From: an uncultured Bacteroidales bacterium
GTDB lineage: Bacteria > Bacteroidota > Bacteroidia > Bacteroidales > UBA932
NCBI GenBank assembly: GCA_934702165.1
Contig: CAKUYG010000075.1
Span: 1-9,434 of the forward strand
DNA length: 9,434 bases
Direction of reading: 5' to 3'
Notes under the pieces: generated by a model
Told to the model about the DNA's origin: nothing
What the model saw: the letters and a program-made list of their open reading frames with translations, nothing else
The model's database searches: none
Position numbers and translations under genes: made by a program
Shown here: one piece after another, positions 8,805 to 9,434 of the stretch
How positions within the stretch are numbered: the first letter of the stretch is position 1
Layout of the letters: each line of letters opens with the position of its first letter

Positions 8805-9434
8805 TTAACTCTTCCAGTATTTGTCTATAAGTGACTGCCTTATGCCTGTCTCGGCAGGGGAGAAGTACTTTGCGAATATCTCCCATGCGGTGTCAAGCAT
8901 CTGCTCTACCGTGATGTTGACATCTATGGAGAGCAGGCGGGTTGCGTACTCCTTGGCGTAGTCCAGGCAGCGCAGGTCGTAGTCGGAGAGGTCGAAGCCG
9001 TTCTCGAGCTTGGTCTTTGCGTTCTGTGCATCGGCGTAGAGACGCACTCCGGCGTTCATGACCTGGGAGTGGTCCTCGCGGGTCTTTTTGCCCTGGACGA
9101 GCTGCTTGAGGCGGCTCAGAGAGCGGAACGGGTCTACTATGACTTTGCCCGAATCCGAGTCCGCACGCAGGAAGAGCTGTCCCTCGGTGATGTAACCGGT
9201 GTTGTCAGGGATGGCGTGGGTGATGTCCCCGTCGTTGAGTGTGGTCACAGCTATGATGGTGATGGAACCTCCTGACGGGAGCTGCACTGCCTTTTCGTAG
9301 ATCTTGGCAAGATCAGAGTAGAGCGAACCCGGCATTGAATCCTTGGACGGGATCTGGTCCATACGGTTGGACACGATGGACAGGGCATCGGCGTAGAGGG
9401 TCATGTCGGTGAGGAGAACCAGAACCTTCTCGTT
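8805..9434 (-). CDS. ntpB: V-type ATP synthase subunit B, C-terminal part (cut by window edge)
   Basis: The visible 209 codons encode the second half of the non-catalytic nucleotide-site subunit of the V1 hexamer. The frame is open to the right edge, starting NEKVLVLLTDMTLYADAL, the Walker-B-like strand and following helix. An internal ATG at 9404 is therefore not the true start. Next come SRMDQIPS-type contacts (SNRMDQIPSKDSMPGSLYSDLAKIYE), the segment TTLNDGDITHAIPDNTGYITEGQ typical of V/A-type B subunits, and a helical C-terminal domain with QVMNAGVRLYADA. Roughly the N-terminal half lies outside the window. The TAA stop is 6 nt before the subunit D start, consistent with one operon. The catalytic subunit A gene would be expected farther upstream on this strand. 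Confidence 0.95.
   Translation of the reverse strand, partial: NEKVLVLLTDMTLYADALSIVSNRMDQIPSKDSMPGSLYSDLAKIYEKAVQLPSGGSITIIAVTTLNDGDITHAIPDNTGYITEGQLFLRADSDSGKVIVDPFRSLSRLKQLVQGKKTREDHSQVMNAGVRLYADAQNAKTKLENGFDLSDYDLRCLDYAKEYATRLLSIDVNITVEQMLDTAWEIFAKYFSPAETGIRQSLIDKYWKS

Noticed and set aside
8805..9404. Treating the ATG at 9404 as the true start of a 199-residue protein
   Set aside because: The frame stays open to the window edge and the preceding codons encode the conserved VLVLLTD strand of subunit B, so the gene is a partial longer one.

Overview
The window looks like a chromosomal segment from a member of the Bacteroidota, most likely order Bacteroidales. The evidence is a TAnnTTTG-type promoter, start regions without Shine-Dalgarno sequences, a lipoprotein form of the Omp85 protein TamA (TamL), and a V-type ATPase cluster in the order B-D-I-K. 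Codons are visibly GC-rich at third positions and coding density is very high. I see no mobile element, CRISPR array, phage gene or defence island, so this is mostly core genome with a few unusual details.

Left end (1-1170): a minus-strand tRNA-Ala (anticodon CGC) lies downstream of a minus-strand 6-phosphofructokinase gene (pfkA). Two small hairpins separate them. A 57-bp divergent intergenic region holds a good Bacteroidota-type promoter for pfkA and a perfect 15-bp palindrome. The PfkA has Asn where the family normally has the magnesium-binding Asp of the GGDGS loop.

Middle (1171-5962): four plus-strand genes are packed as an apparent operon with junctions of 0, -4 and +5 to +8 nt. They encode a lipoprotein-type nitroreductase, a TrmH/SpoU RNA methyltransferase, the TamL outer-membrane assembly protein, and a short GH13 alpha-amylase-family enzyme without a signal peptide. 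The trmH-tamL pair joins RNA modification to envelope biogenesis by overlap only. No tamB follows.

Right end (5965-9434): a strong hairpin terminator separates the convergent transcription units. The minus-strand units are the distal end of a V-type ATP synthase operon: the C-terminal part of subunit B (cut by the window edge), subunit D (GTG start), subunit I and proteolipid subunit K. B and D form part of the soluble V1 head and rotor stalk, while I and K are the membrane ion channel and rotor ring. Subunit K keeps the residues that bind sodium in the Enterococcus hirae enzyme, so Na+ coupling is plausible. A G-less, A-rich leader directly before the K start may raise its translation to supply the multi-copy ring.
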